From assembly GCA_030638935.1 (NCBI GenBank), contig DAOWDR010000529.1, forward strand, positions 1 to 8,285: a DNA stretch of 8,285 nt. The letters are read 5' to 3'. This stretch comes from Desulfobacteraceae bacterium (GTDB lineage: Bacteria > Desulfobacterota > Desulfobacteria > Desulfobacterales > Desulfobacteraceae). Below are positions 1 to 7,485 of the stretch, piece after piece (positions within the stretch are counted from its first letter, which is position 1; each line of letters starts with the position of its first letter). The notes below the pieces were generated by a model, which saw only the letters and a program-made list of their open reading frames with translations, was not told the DNA's origin and did no database searches. The position numbers and the translations under genes are program-made.

Positions 1-733
1 AAACAAGAAGAGATAAAAAAACAATTAGGAATGATGGGAGATCAATACAATAAAAATAATTTGACTGAAAGTATCTCCGGAGTGGTACACCAGATTAACA
101 ATCCCCTTGCTGTAATAAATGCAGCCGTGTTATTGGCAAATCGTTCTCTGGGTGACAAAAAAAAAAGTAGAGCGGCATCTTGAGACTGTTTTAAAGGCAT
201 CCCGGAAAATAGCGATTATCAATAAAAATATTATGACTTATGGAAAGACCCTTGGGGGAAAGACAACATCGCTCAAAGTAAAAACATTTCTTAATGACTG
301 CCTGTCGATATTCAAAGGTTTGATAAGCCTTGATGCAATTAAAATAAAAACAGATTTTAAAGATCTTGAATCCATACCTGTTTTAGAACCATATAAACTT
401 GAACAGATATTTTCCAACCTGATTTTAAATGCCATTGATGCCATGGACGGCTGCAATAATAAGCATCTGGAAATAACAGGGTCATGTGACAAAAAGGCGG
501 GTACGTGGGCCTTTGATATACGAGATTCAGGTTGTGGTATTTCCAACGATGACCTCAACAAGATTTTTTTGCCGTATTTCACAACTAAAAATCATGGTAC
601 AGGGCTTGGACTGTCTATAGTCAAACAAACTGTGAAAAGCCTGGGCGGTGAAATCAAAATCAAAAGTCAACCAGATCGTGGGTCCGGATTTACTGTGACC
701 CTTCCATTAAATCGCAAAGATCAGGATATCTAA
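1..733 (+). CDS. Sensor histidine kinase, 5'-partial and frameshifted (HisKA + HATPase_c)
   Basis: This is the C-terminal part of a sensor histidine kinase that autophosphorylates a histidine and passes the phosphate to a receiver domain. Its sensor region lies upstream of the window. Frame 1 (bases 1-183) encodes a helical lead-in and the H-box VVHQINNPLAVI, with the phospho-acceptor His at 88-90, then hits TGA at 181-183. Frame 2 continues to 733 with the second HisKA helix and a full ATPase domain: N-box LILNAIDAM (Asn at 428-430), G1 DSGCGI, F-box FLPYF and G2 GTGLGLS. The two frames join if the A10 run at 157-166 loses one A, giving DKKKVERHLE and a 243-residue fragment. The ATG at 119 is not a credible start: it has no Shine-Dalgarno and would drop the H-box. 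The class looks like HK4 (NtrB-like). The gene ends 30 bases before the chemoreceptor, so the two are probably cotranscribed. As written the product has no ATPase domain and would be inactive unless the frame is corrected. Confidence 0.85.
157..166 (+). repeat. A10 homopolymer at the kinase frameshift
   Basis: This is a run of ten A, the longest homopolymer I found in the window. Upstream coding is in frame 1 (GAC AAA AAA AAA AGT) and leads to a stop 15 bases after the run; downstream kinase coding is in frame 2. With nine A the reading becomes GAC AAA AAA AAA GTA GAG and the protein is continuous. It could be an assembly error, a true indel, a phase-variable tract, or a transcriptional slippage site. 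Confidence 0.9.
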
Positions 734-750
734 AAAAAATCATCTTTATA

Positions 751-756
751 AAGGAG
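751..756 (+). promoter_or_regulatory. Shine-Dalgarno for the chemoreceptor gene
   Basis: AAGGAG lies 7 bases before the ATG at 764. It is a near-ideal ribosome binding site and fixes the chemoreceptor start. The whole gap to the upstream kinase is 30 bases, too short for an obvious separate promoter. Confidence 0.8.
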
Positions 757-763
757 AAAAAAT

Positions 764-2857
764 ATGGTGAAATTAAAAAATTTAAAAATGAGTGTGAAAT
801 TCATAGCTGCTTTTCTTATCGTTGGCATCATACCCTTTTCAGTCATGGGGCTGTTGTCCATGGATAAGTCCGGCAAAGCACTTTCCCATCAGGCCTTTAA
901 TCAGCTTGAGGCATTACAGACGGTTAAAAAAATACAGATAGAAGATTATTTTAAAGGTCTTTTTCTGCAAATGGATATCTTTGCTCAAACTCAAGACGTC
1001 CATTCTTTTTATGAACGACTGATACGATATCATAATGATACAAATGTAACTGCAACAGGCAATTATGATGTGACCACATCGGAATACCAGGAAATATGGA
1101 ATTCATTTGGAAAAAAGTTAAGACATTATCAAAAGCAAAGCGGTATGTATGATGTTTTTTTAATCTGTGCCAAACATGGCCATGTCATGTATACAAATGC
1201 AAAGGAAAGTGATCTTGGGGAAAATCTGGGTCATGGTCAATATAAAGAGACAGGCCTTGCAACACTCTGGAAAAAAATAGTCAAAACAGATAAACAGGCA
1301 GTTGTAGATATGGCGCCCTATGCACCGAGCAATGATGAACCCGCCATGTTTGCAGGATATCCCATTCATGATGAAAGCGGCAGCTTGATTGGAATCATCG
1401 CCTTTCAGATACCCCTGAACCAGATCAATAAAGTCATGGCCTCCCGGCATGGCATGGGTGAAACCGGTGAAACGTATCTTGTGGGATCTGATCAACTCAT
1501 GAGGTCTGATTCATTCCTTGACCCGAAAAATCATACGGTCAAGGCAAGCTTTGCCAATCCGAATTTGGGAAAAGTGGACACAAAGGCTGTCAGGAAAGCT
1601 TTGGCAGGAAACCATGACCAGGAGATAATTAAAGGCTATAACGGCAACCCTGTTCTTTCGTCTTATGCACCTTTTAAAATAATGGATCTTACCTGGGCTG
1701 TCATAGCAGAGATAGATGCTGCCGAGGCATTTGCTCCTGTAAAAAAACTTCAAATCCTGATGGGGATCATTGCACTCATTGGTATCATTACCATTACAGG
1801 GGCTGCCCTGGCTTTTACACGGTCCGTAACAAAGCCGATCCTGCAAGGGGTTGAATTTGCCAAAGCATTGTCAGAAGGTGACTTGACCCAGACCCTGGAT
1901 ATTGACCAGTCAGATGAAATCGGGATTCTGGCAAAGGCCATGAATCAAATGAGTTTAAATTTGAATCAGATGTTTACCGAGCTTACCCAGGGTGTGGAAA
2001 TTCTTTCTTCATCTTCAACAGAGCTTTCCGCTGTTTCCAGTCAGATGTCAACCACATCGGATGAGACGTCCGGAAAGTCCGACAGCGTGGCTGCTGCCGC
2101 TGAAGAGATGAGTTCCAGCATGAATAGTGTGGCAGCAGCTTCTGAGCAGGCTTCCACAAATGTACAGATGGTTGCTGCGGCTGCAGAAGAGATGAGTTCC
2201 ACCATCACTGAGATTGCCCGCAGTACCGAAAGGGGACGTTCAGTAACAAAAGATGCTGTTCTAAAATCCGGGAAAGCATCAGAAAAAGTCGATCAGCTGG
2301 GTATTGCAGCAAGACAGATAGGGAGTGTTACAGAAACCATAGCTGAAATATCCGAACAAACTAATCTTCTGGCGTTAAATGCAACCATTGAAGCTGCCCG
2401 GGCAGGAGAAGCAGGAAAAGGATTTGCTGTTGTGGCAGGGGAGATCAAAGATCTTGCCAAACAAACTGCTGCTGCCACCCAGAAAATCCGGGAGAGCATT
2501 GAAGGCATTCAAAACACAACAGATTCGACTGTGAAGGAAATAGAAGAAATAACAACGGTCATCAGCAATGTGAACGAAATTGTGACCTCCATTGCCACAG
2601 CAGTTGAAGAGCAATCGGCAGCCACCCAGGAGATTGCCGATAACGTCAATCAGGCAGCTTTAGGTATTCAGGATGTGAACCAGAATGTGGCTGAAAGCTC
2701 AAGTGTTTCAGAGGGTATTGCCAGGGAAATTGTTGAAGTCAGCCAGGCATCAAAAGAGATGTCAGATGCGAGTTCCCAGGTAAATACAAGCGCAGAAGAA
2801 ATGTCAACCCTGGCAGAACAGATCCATAGCATGACAAGCAGGTTTACAATTAATTAA
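764..2857 (+). CDS. Methyl-accepting chemotaxis protein with double-Cache sensor
   Basis: This is a transmembrane chemoreceptor (697 aa) that would control CheA through CheW and so bias the flagellar motor or a similar output. Domains in order: a short basic N-terminus; TM1 about 12-33; a periplasmic dCache-type sensor about 34-328 containing the signature TGETYLVGSDQLMRSDS near 234-250; TM2 about 329-351; HAMP about 352-403; and a long cytoplasmic coiled-coil signalling hairpin to the end. The hairpin tip is the conserved EQTNLLALNATIEAARAGEA (531-550) followed by GKGFAVVA. Likely methylation sites are the paired Glu in AAAAEEMSS (443-451 and 471-479) and TAVEEQSAA (612-620). Each arm is about 145-150 residues, which fits the 40H class by my count. 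There is no C-terminal CheR-docking pentapeptide; the protein ends SRFTIN. The ligand cannot be read from the sequence; Cache sensors of this kind often bind organic acids or amino acids. No other che genes are in the window. Confidence 0.96.
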   Translation: MVKLKNLKMSVKFIAAFLIVGIIPFSVMGLLSMDKSGKALSHQAFNQLEALQTVKKIQIEDYFKGLFLQMDIFAQTQDVHSFYERLIRYHNDTNVTATGNYDVTTSEYQEIWNSFGKKLRHYQKQSGMYDVFLICAKHGHVMYTNAKESDLGENLGHGQYKETGLATLWKKIVKTDKQAVVDMAPYAPSNDEPAMFAGYPIHDESGSLIGIIAFQIPLNQINKVMASRHGMGETGETYLVGSDQLMRSDSFLDPKNHTVKASFANPNLGKVDTKAVRKALAGNHDQEIIKGYNGNPVLSSYAPFKIMDLTWAVIAEIDAAEAFAPVKKLQILMGIIALIGIITITGAALAFTRSVTKPILQGVEFAKALSEGDLTQTLDIDQSDEIGILAKAMNQMSLNLNQMFTELTQGVEILSSSSTELSAVSSQMSTTSDETSGKSDSVAAAAEEMSSSMNSVAAASEQASTNVQMVAAAAEEMSSTITEIARSTERGRSVTKDAVLKSGKASEKVDQLGIAARQIGSVTETIAEISEQTNLLALNATIEAARAGEAGKGFAVVAGEIKDLAKQTAAATQKIRESIEGIQNTTDSTVKEIEEITTVISNVNEIVTSIATAVEEQSAATQEIADNVNQAALGIQDVNQNVAESSSVSEGIAREIVEVSQASKEMSDASSQVNTSAEEMSTLAEQIHSMTSRFTIN
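2084..2209 (+). repeat. Three tandem 14-residue repeats in the receptor's methylation helix
   Basis: Residues 441-454, 455-468 and 469-482 of the chemoreceptor follow one pattern: SVAAAAEEMSSSMN, SVAAASEQASTNVQ and MVAAAAEEMSSTIT. The period is two coiled-coil heptads (42 bases). Units 1 and 3 share GAAGAGATGAGTTCC at DNA level; unit 2 has diverged and has Glu-Gln where the others have Glu-Glu. The repeat sits in the adaptation region, so it likely multiplies methylation sites. Confidence 0.8.
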
Positions 2858-2926
2858 AATAAAAATTGGCCTCATAAAGTATTAACAATGACCGTGGAGG
2901 GCTGCAACCGATTCCTCTTGGATCAA

Positions 2927-2932
2927 AAGGAG
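2927..2932 (+). promoter_or_regulatory. Shine-Dalgarno for the 75-residue protein
   Basis: AAGGAG lies 5 bases before the ATG at 2938. The strong site, placed in an 80-base gap after the chemoreceptor, is the main evidence that the small reading frame is really translated. Confidence 0.75.
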
Positions 2933-2937
2933 ATATC

Positions 2938-3165
2938 ATGGAACAAAAAAGATCTTATAAAATATCCACCAACCCGGAATCAGACGGGTACGTAGGCGCA
3001 ATACTGGCCATAGCTATTAAAGAAAGAGATGATTTAATTGCTCAAAAGCCGGCCTTGAAAGAAATTCAGACAAAAATTGATGCAAGCCTGGAAAATATAG
3101 ATGGGTTTGAAGACCGGTTGCTCATTTTGGCGGCAGCAGCCCGATTTATGACAAATAAACTATAA
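2938..3165 (+). CDS. Small protein of unknown function (75 aa)
   Basis: I do not recognise this protein. It is 75 residues, mostly polar and predicted by eye to be largely helical, with no signal peptide and no cysteine. Hydrophobic patches at about 19-27 (VGAILAIAI) and 62-68 (LLILAAA) are too short for membrane spans and look like amphipathic helices of a small bundle. It has a strong Shine-Dalgarno 5 bases before ATG, sits 80 bases after the chemoreceptor and 81 bases before the PAS kinase, and runs in the same direction, so it probably belongs to the signalling operon. A role as an adaptor or partner of a neighbouring sensor is only a guess from position. The coding call is supported by the ribosome binding site, the lack of any competing frame and a normal amino-acid composition. 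Confidence 0.75.
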   Translation: MEQKRSYKISTNPESDGYVGAILAIAIKERDDLIAQKPALKEIQTKIDASLENIDGFEDRLLILAAAARFMTNKL

Positions 3166-3232
3166 AATGAGTCATGATTTACCATGGACCCTGTAAAACA
3201 CATATTGAAAATCAAATTTTACAAATTGAAGT

Positions 3233-3236
3233 GGAG
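3233..3236 (+). promoter_or_regulatory. Probable Shine-Dalgarno for the PAS kinase
   Basis: GGAG lies 10 bases before the ATG at 3247, a little far but usable. No better start is seen nearby, and the PAS domain begins about 25 residues downstream. Confidence 0.55.
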
Positions 3237-3246
3237 AATATAATCC

Positions 3247-4371
3247 ATGTTTGAGTGCATAAACCAGGATCAAGCAAAACCTATATGCGAAAAAGGTTAT
3301 GGCCTGGAACAAATATCTTTGGTTAATTTATTGGAAACGATTTCAGATGCGGTTTATATCTGCTCTGATGAATTTAAAATCATATACATGAATACTGCTA
3401 TGGCCGATCTAATCGGTGTCGATAAAATTGGAACGGTTTGCCACAAAGCAATATACAACAGTGACGAAAAGTGTTCCTGGTGTGTGTTTGACCGAGTCAT
3501 GAAAGGCAAGCCTGTTCAGTATGAATTGTTCAATCAAACAAATAAACACTATTATTGGGCTTCAAACTCCTGCATTTTTGATAAAGAGGGTTCATCTTTA
3601 AAACTGACTATTTTTCATGATATTACCCGGGCCAGGCAAATGGAGCAAGAAACCCTGATAGAAAGAAATCTTCAGTCGCTTGGCTTGCTGGCAGGAGGCA
3701 TTGCCCACGATTTTAACAATCTTTTGGCCGGGTTGCTGGGTAGTCTTGAGCTTATGCAGATGGAGATAAACTCTGAGGTTAAACGGTCAAAGTATCTGAA
3801 AACAATCAAAAAAGCCTTTATTCGCACCAGGGAGCTGACAAATCGGTTAATACTGTTTTCAGAAGGTGCCATACCTGTAAAAAAAACGTTCTCTATCAAT
3901 GCGCTGCTAAATGATTCTATTGGGTCATTTTTGAACGATTCCGACATTAAAGTTAAATTTTCCATTCCGGATAATATCTGGTTTGTAAATATTGATAAAG
4001 ACCAGATAAAACTGGTTATCGATAATATCTTTATCAATGCTGTGGAGGCAGTGAATAAAAAAGGACAAGTTCAGGTAAATTGCAAAAATATAGAGAAATT
4101 AGAAGAAAATATCTTGTTCTTGAACAAGGGAAAATATGTCCGGATAGACATTAAAGATGATGGATGCGGTATATCTGAAGAAAATATAAACAAAATATTT
4201 GATCCATATTTTTCAACCAAGGAGTGGAGCACGAATAAAGGACAGGGGCTGGGTCTTGCAGTCTGTCATTCAATCATTAAAAAACACAATGGTGCTATCT
4301 TTGTTATCTCAGACCTTGAAAAAGGAACGACCGTTTCTATTTATTTGCCGGGATTAGAAAATAATGCCTGA
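3247..4371 (+). CDS. Soluble PAS-domain sensor histidine kinase, NtrB-like
   Basis: This is a 374-residue cytoplasmic histidine kinase without a transmembrane segment or receiver domain. A PAS domain spans about 25-128 and ends in the usual FHDITRAR. It contains a cysteine cluster, Cys65, Cys76 and Cys79 (CHKAI and later CSWC), that could bind metal or respond to redox state. The H-box GGIAHDFNNLLAGLLG puts the phospho-acceptor at His154. The ATPase domain has N-box DNIFINAVEAV (Asn260/Asn264), G1 DDGCGIS (304-310), F-box FDPYF (318-322) and G2 GQGLGLAV (332-339), so all catalytic boxes are intact. The HDFNN H-box is typical of the HK4/NtrB group. Its last 8 bases overlap the start of the hybrid kinase, which implies translational coupling. 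No dedicated response regulator is adjacent; the only free-standing receiver is the REC-HD-GYP pair downstream, so that is a candidate partner by inference. Confidence 0.94.
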   Translation: MFECINQDQAKPICEKGYGLEQISLVNLLETISDAVYICSDEFKIIYMNTAMADLIGVDKIGTVCHKAIYNSDEKCSWCVFDRVMKGKPVQYELFNQTNKHYYWASNSCIFDKEGSSLKLTIFHDITRARQMEQETLIERNLQSLGLLAGGIAHDFNNLLAGLLGSLELMQMEINSEVKRSKYLKTIKKAFIRTRELTNRLILFSEGAIPVKKTFSINALLNDSIGSFLNDSDIKVKFSIPDNIWFVNIDKDQIKLVIDNIFINAVEAVNKKGQVQVNCKNIEKLEENILFLNKGKYVRIDIKDDGCGISEENINKIFDPYFSTKEWSTNKGQGLGLAVCHSIIKKHNGAIFVISDLEKGTTVSIYLPGLENNA

Positions 4372-7138
4372 TTTAAGTGACGACAGAAAGTCAATCTATA
4401 AAAAACAGCTCTATATTAATTTGATTTTAATAGGTGCGTTTCTCATAATTGTTTTTATTCTTAATCATGCCATGGTGTCCCAGATTCATAAGCAGGGCAA
4501 ACAGGCCACAGGTGATGCCCTTACTGCAATTCTTAAAATGAACCAGGCTAGTATGGATCTTTGGATTAACCATATTTCATCAGATATCCAATCCTGGGCT
4601 TCGATAGGGCACTTTCAATCCCTGGTAGAAAAGCATCTTACACATTCAAGGGACAGGCACAGCCTTTTGACCAGCAAAACCCTCAAAGATTTGAAAGATT
4701 TTTTTGCACCAAGACTGGCTATACATGATTTCCATGGTTTTTTTATTATAGCGCCCGATTTTATTAATATAGGCTCCATGCGGGATGCCAATATAGGGAT
4801 GTCCAGCCTTATTGCAGCACAGCGAATGGATTTATTGAAAAAATGTTTTAAAGGTGAAACCGTTTTTATACCCCCTATATATTCTGATGTGCCGCTGCCG
4901 AATAAAATCGGAAAAATGATACCCATGAAATCCACAATGTTTCTTGCAACACCGGTTAAAAATGACAGGGGTGATGTGATCGCTGTAATGACTGTCAGAA
5001 TCATACCGGAATTCAATTTTAGCAGGGTTGCCCGCATCGGCAAGTTAGGAAAAACGGGTGAAACATACTTTTTTGATCAGACAGGGCGAATGCTGAGCCC
5101 AAGTCGATTTGAAAAGCAACTTAAAACTATTGATTTAATACACGGGGAGCAAAGCAGTGTTCTGAACCTCGAGATCCGTGATCCAGGTGGGGATCTGACG
5201 GCAGGCCATATTCCTGGGCTTGCCAGGGACGATCAACCGCTCACCCATATGGTATCAATGGCTTTAAAAAACGGTGACGGGAAAAATATCAGTGGATATA
5301 GAAATTACCTGGGGGTTCGGGTCATTGGAACATGGTTGTGGGACGACACTTTGGGAATCGGCATGGCCACGGAGATGGATTTTTCAGAAGCGGCCCATGC
5401 ATCTGAAAAAATTCACTTCCTCCTTATCTGCATTAACAGTGTAATCGTTAGTTTTGGTTTTATTATTTTCTTTGCTGTTTTTAAAATCAAATCACATGCA
5501 GTACAAAAGATTGAACAGGCATTGATAGAATCAAAAAAGGAGCTTGAATTACGTGTCAGTGAACGAACATTTGATCTACAGAAGGCGAATAAAAAACTGT
5601 CCACCATATTGGAAAAAACAAGCCAGGGATTTTATCTTGTTGACAACCAGGCAAAAATTATTGACATAAATCCTAAAATGGCCAAATTGTTCGGAAGAAA
5701 AAAAAATGAAATTCTTGGACACTCATTTTTTGATTTTGTTGATGATAAAAATAAAATTATTCTTATCAATCAAATCAGAAAAAGGGAGAAAGGAGAAGAC
5801 TCCTCATATGATATGGCATTACAACAGCCCGATGGCACCAATGTGACCTGTTTGTTCAGTGCGACTCGTATTAGCGATGAAAAGGGAAATAAAATCGGCT
5901 CATTCGCCATGGTAACAGATATAACTGAGCGAAAAATATTTGAAACAAAACTCCACATGGCAAAGATTACAGCGGAAAAAGCCAACCTGGCAAAATCTGT
6001 TTTTCTTGCCAGCATGAGCCATGAGCTGCGCACACCACTAAATTCGATTCTGGGATTTGCCCAGTTAATGGAAACAAAGATAGATAAAAATGATGATTCT
6101 CCCCACAAACGATATCCTGAAAGAATTATTCGGTCAGGTGAGCACCTATTAAAACTGATTGATGAAATTCTTGAGCTGAGTAAAATTGAATCAGGTGCAG
6201 TGAGTGTATCAATTGAGTCGGTTGATGTTTATTCAGCCGTAATGGAGGCAATCGAGTTTGTCAGGCCGATATCAATGTCACACGGGATTGAATTATTGCC
6301 GGAAAAACCTAAAAAACCGATATTTATCAATGTAGATCGAATCAAATTTAATCAAATAATTTTGAATTTATTTTCTAATGCTGTCAAATACAATCGACCC
6401 AATGGGAAAGTAAGAATTTTTAGTGAGATATCAGACAATAAACTCTGTCTCAATGTAGTAGACACCGGTCACGGTATCAAAAAAGATAAAATAAAAATGC
6501 TTTTTGATCCTTTTAACCGGCTGGGGAAAGAGACATCTTCCGTTGAAGGGACAGGAATCGGGCTGACAATAACAAAAAAGCTTGTTGAAATGATGGGGGG
6601 GGTTATCGGGGTCGAAAGCGAACCGGGTATCGGAACCCTGTTTTTTGTTGAGTTTACACTTGCAGAAATTCCCATAAAAGAAAGGAAGAATACCGTACAG
6701 ACTTCAACATTGGAAAGGATTTCCTTGACCGGAGAATACACCATCCTCTATGTGGAGGACAATATGATTAATCAACAGCTTATAGAAACCATTCTTGCGA
6801 ACCATTCAAATATTACTTTATTAAAAGCAAATGATGCTGCCCGGGGAATAGAGATGGCAATGGAACAAAAGCCCGATCTGATCCTTATGGATATTGGCCT
6901 TCCGGATATGGATGGCTTCCAGGCGTTTGAACAGCTTGGTAAAATTAAAGAGACCAGACAAATACCTGTTATAGGTCTGAGCGCAAATGCAATGCCGCTT
7001 GATATTAAAAAAGCCATGGACATAGGCTTTGCCGATTATATTACCAAACCTGTTAACATTGGTAAATTCCATCGGGTGATTGCCAATACCATCAATGCTA
7101 AAAAAATAACCCCTAAATTTAAAAAAAGGATAAATTGA
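4364..7138 (+). CDS. Membrane hybrid histidine kinase (Cache-PAS-HisKA-HATPase-REC)
   Basis: This is a 924-residue hybrid sensor kinase. Domains in order: TM1 about 16-37; periplasmic Cache-type sensor about 38-349, with GKTGETYFFDQTGRMLSP (229-246) resembling the chemoreceptor's sensor; TM2 about 350-373; coiled-coil signalling helix about 374-412; PAS about 410-524 ending AMVTDITERK; HisKA with SHELRTPLNSILGF (phospho-acceptor His553); HATPase_c with N-box Asn668/Asn672, G1 DTGHGI (700-705) and G2 GTGIGL (729-734); and a C-terminal receiver about 792-905 with acidic pair Glu798-Asp799, phospho-acceptor Asp843 (LMDIGLPDMDG), Ser873 and Lys895 (YITKP). All key residues are present. There is no C-terminal HPt domain, only a basic tail. 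The start overlaps the preceding kinase by 8 bases and has only a weak GGGA 10 bases upstream, so it is probably translated by coupling. The stop overlaps the next gene as TGATG. A run of eight G at 6595-6602 lies in the ATPase domain and is in frame. Confidence 0.96.
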   Translation: MPDLSDDRKSIYKKQLYINLILIGAFLIIVFILNHAMVSQIHKQGKQATGDALTAILKMNQASMDLWINHISSDIQSWASIGHFQSLVEKHLTHSRDRHSLLTSKTLKDLKDFFAPRLAIHDFHGFFIIAPDFINIGSMRDANIGMSSLIAAQRMDLLKKCFKGETVFIPPIYSDVPLPNKIGKMIPMKSTMFLATPVKNDRGDVIAVMTVRIIPEFNFSRVARIGKLGKTGETYFFDQTGRMLSPSRFEKQLKTIDLIHGEQSSVLNLEIRDPGGDLTAGHIPGLARDDQPLTHMVSMALKNGDGKNISGYRNYLGVRVIGTWLWDDTLGIGMATEMDFSEAAHASEKIHFLLICINSVIVSFGFIIFFAVFKIKSHAVQKIEQALIESKKELELRVSERTFDLQKANKKLSTILEKTSQGFYLVDNQAKIIDINPKMAKLFGRKKNEILGHSFFDFVDDKNKIILINQIRKREKGEDSSYDMALQQPDGTNVTCLFSATRISDEKGNKIGSFAMVTDITERKIFETKLHMAKITAEKANLAKSVFLASMSHELRTPLNSILGFAQLMETKIDKNDDSPHKRYPERIIRSGEHLLKLIDEILELSKIESGAVSVSIESVDVYSAVMEAIEFVRPISMSHGIELLPEKPKKPIFINVDRIKFNQIILNLFSNAVKYNRPNGKVRIFSEISDNKLCLNVVDTGHGIKKDKIKMLFDPFNRLGKETSSVEGTGIGLTITKKLVEMMGGVIGVESEPGIGTLFFVEFTLAEIPIKERKNTVQTSTLERISLTGEYTILYVEDNMINQQLIETILANHSNITLLKANDAARGIEMAMEQKPDLILMDIGLPDMDGFQAFEQLGKIKETRQIPVIGLSANAMPLDIKKAMDIGFADYITKPVNIGKFHRVIANTINAKKITPKFKKRIN
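7126..7130 (+). promoter_or_regulatory. Shine-Dalgarno deciding the receiver gene start
   Basis: AAGGA lies 7 bases before the ATG at 7138 and inside the end of the hybrid kinase gene. It favours ATG 7138 over the TTG at 7135. The kinase stop and this start share one base (TGATG), a standard coupled arrangement. Confidence 0.7.
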
Positions 7139-7485
7139 TGATATCCGAACAAAAACTACTGAATGCAAGAATTTTAATTATAGATGACAATCAATCCAAC
7201 GTGGATCTTTTAAAAGATATCCTGACAACTGAAGGATACACGTCACTACTTTGTCTGACAGATTCCCGTGATGCACAAAACCTTTATCTTGCTTACGATC
7301 CGGAGCTTGTACTGCTGGATATTAATATGCCTTATTTTGACGGTTTTCAGCTCCTTGATCAGTTTAAGGAAGTGGAAAAAAATTCATATATCCCTGTTCT
7401 TGTATTAACTGCTCTACAGGATCATAAAATCCGGATTAAGGCGTTAAAATCCGGAGCCCAGGATTTTTTTGACAAAGCCGTTTAA
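7138..7485 (+). CDS. Receiver domain, N-terminal part of a split REC-HD-GYP response regulator
   Basis: As written this is a 115-residue receiver domain. Counting from ATG 7138 it has the acidic pair Asp16-Asp17 (LIIDDN), the phospho-acceptor Asp61 (LLDINMPYFDG) and the switch Thr91 (VLVLTAL). It ends DFFDKAV and stops just where a receiver should show its conserved Lys-Pro. That missing piece, TKPFN, is encoded immediately in the next frame. Removing one T from the T7 run at 7464-7470 gives GAQDFLTKPFN and joins this domain to the HD-GYP domain as one 374-residue protein, the normal size and layout of RpfG-like regulators. It would receive phosphate from the hybrid kinase directly upstream or from the other kinases here. 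If the frameshift is real, the free receiver lacks its last helix and conserved Lys and is probably non-functional or altered. Confidence 0.88.
   Translation: MISEQKLLNARILIIDDNQSNVDLLKDILTTEGYTSLLCLTDSRDAQNLYLAYDPELVLLDINMPYFDGFQLLDQFKEVEKNSYIPVLVLTALQDHKIRIKALKSGAQDFFDKAV
7464..7470 (+). repeat. T7 homopolymer at the REC/HD-GYP frameshift
   Basis: Seven T follow GA at 7462-7463. Reading GAT TTT TTT GAC keeps the receiver in frame 1 and stops at 7483-7485. With six T the reading is GAT TTT TTG ACA AAG CCG, giving DFLTKP, the standard receiver ending, and continues through the HD-GYP domain. The extra base therefore separates two halves of one protein. Confidence 0.85.

Noticed and set aside
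238..582. Antisense open frames, here and opposite the other genes (for example 1160-1495, 4615-5043, 5770-6108 and 6821-7168)
   Set aside because: They lie wholly opposite strongly supported domain-coding genes, show no recognisable family, and are expected as shadow frames.
119..733. ATG at 119 as the true start of a short kinase
   Set aside because: It has no Shine-Dalgarno, its first 13 or so residues do not fit a kinase, and the preceding frame-1 sequence supplies the missing H-box, so a frameshift explains the data better.
2858..2937. Gap after the chemoreceptor as a terminator or riboswitch
   Set aside because: I found no stable hairpin followed by a T run and no recognisable c-di-GMP or other riboswitch core.
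3239..3244. TATAAT just before the PAS kinase as a promoter -10 box
   Set aside because: It sits 2 bases before the start codon, so a transcript would begin inside the gene, and no -35 box lies at the right distance (TTGAAA at 3205 is 28 bases away).
7135..7140. TTG at 7135 as start of the receiver gene
   Set aside because: The ATG at 7138 has a better codon and AAGGA at a 7-base spacing.
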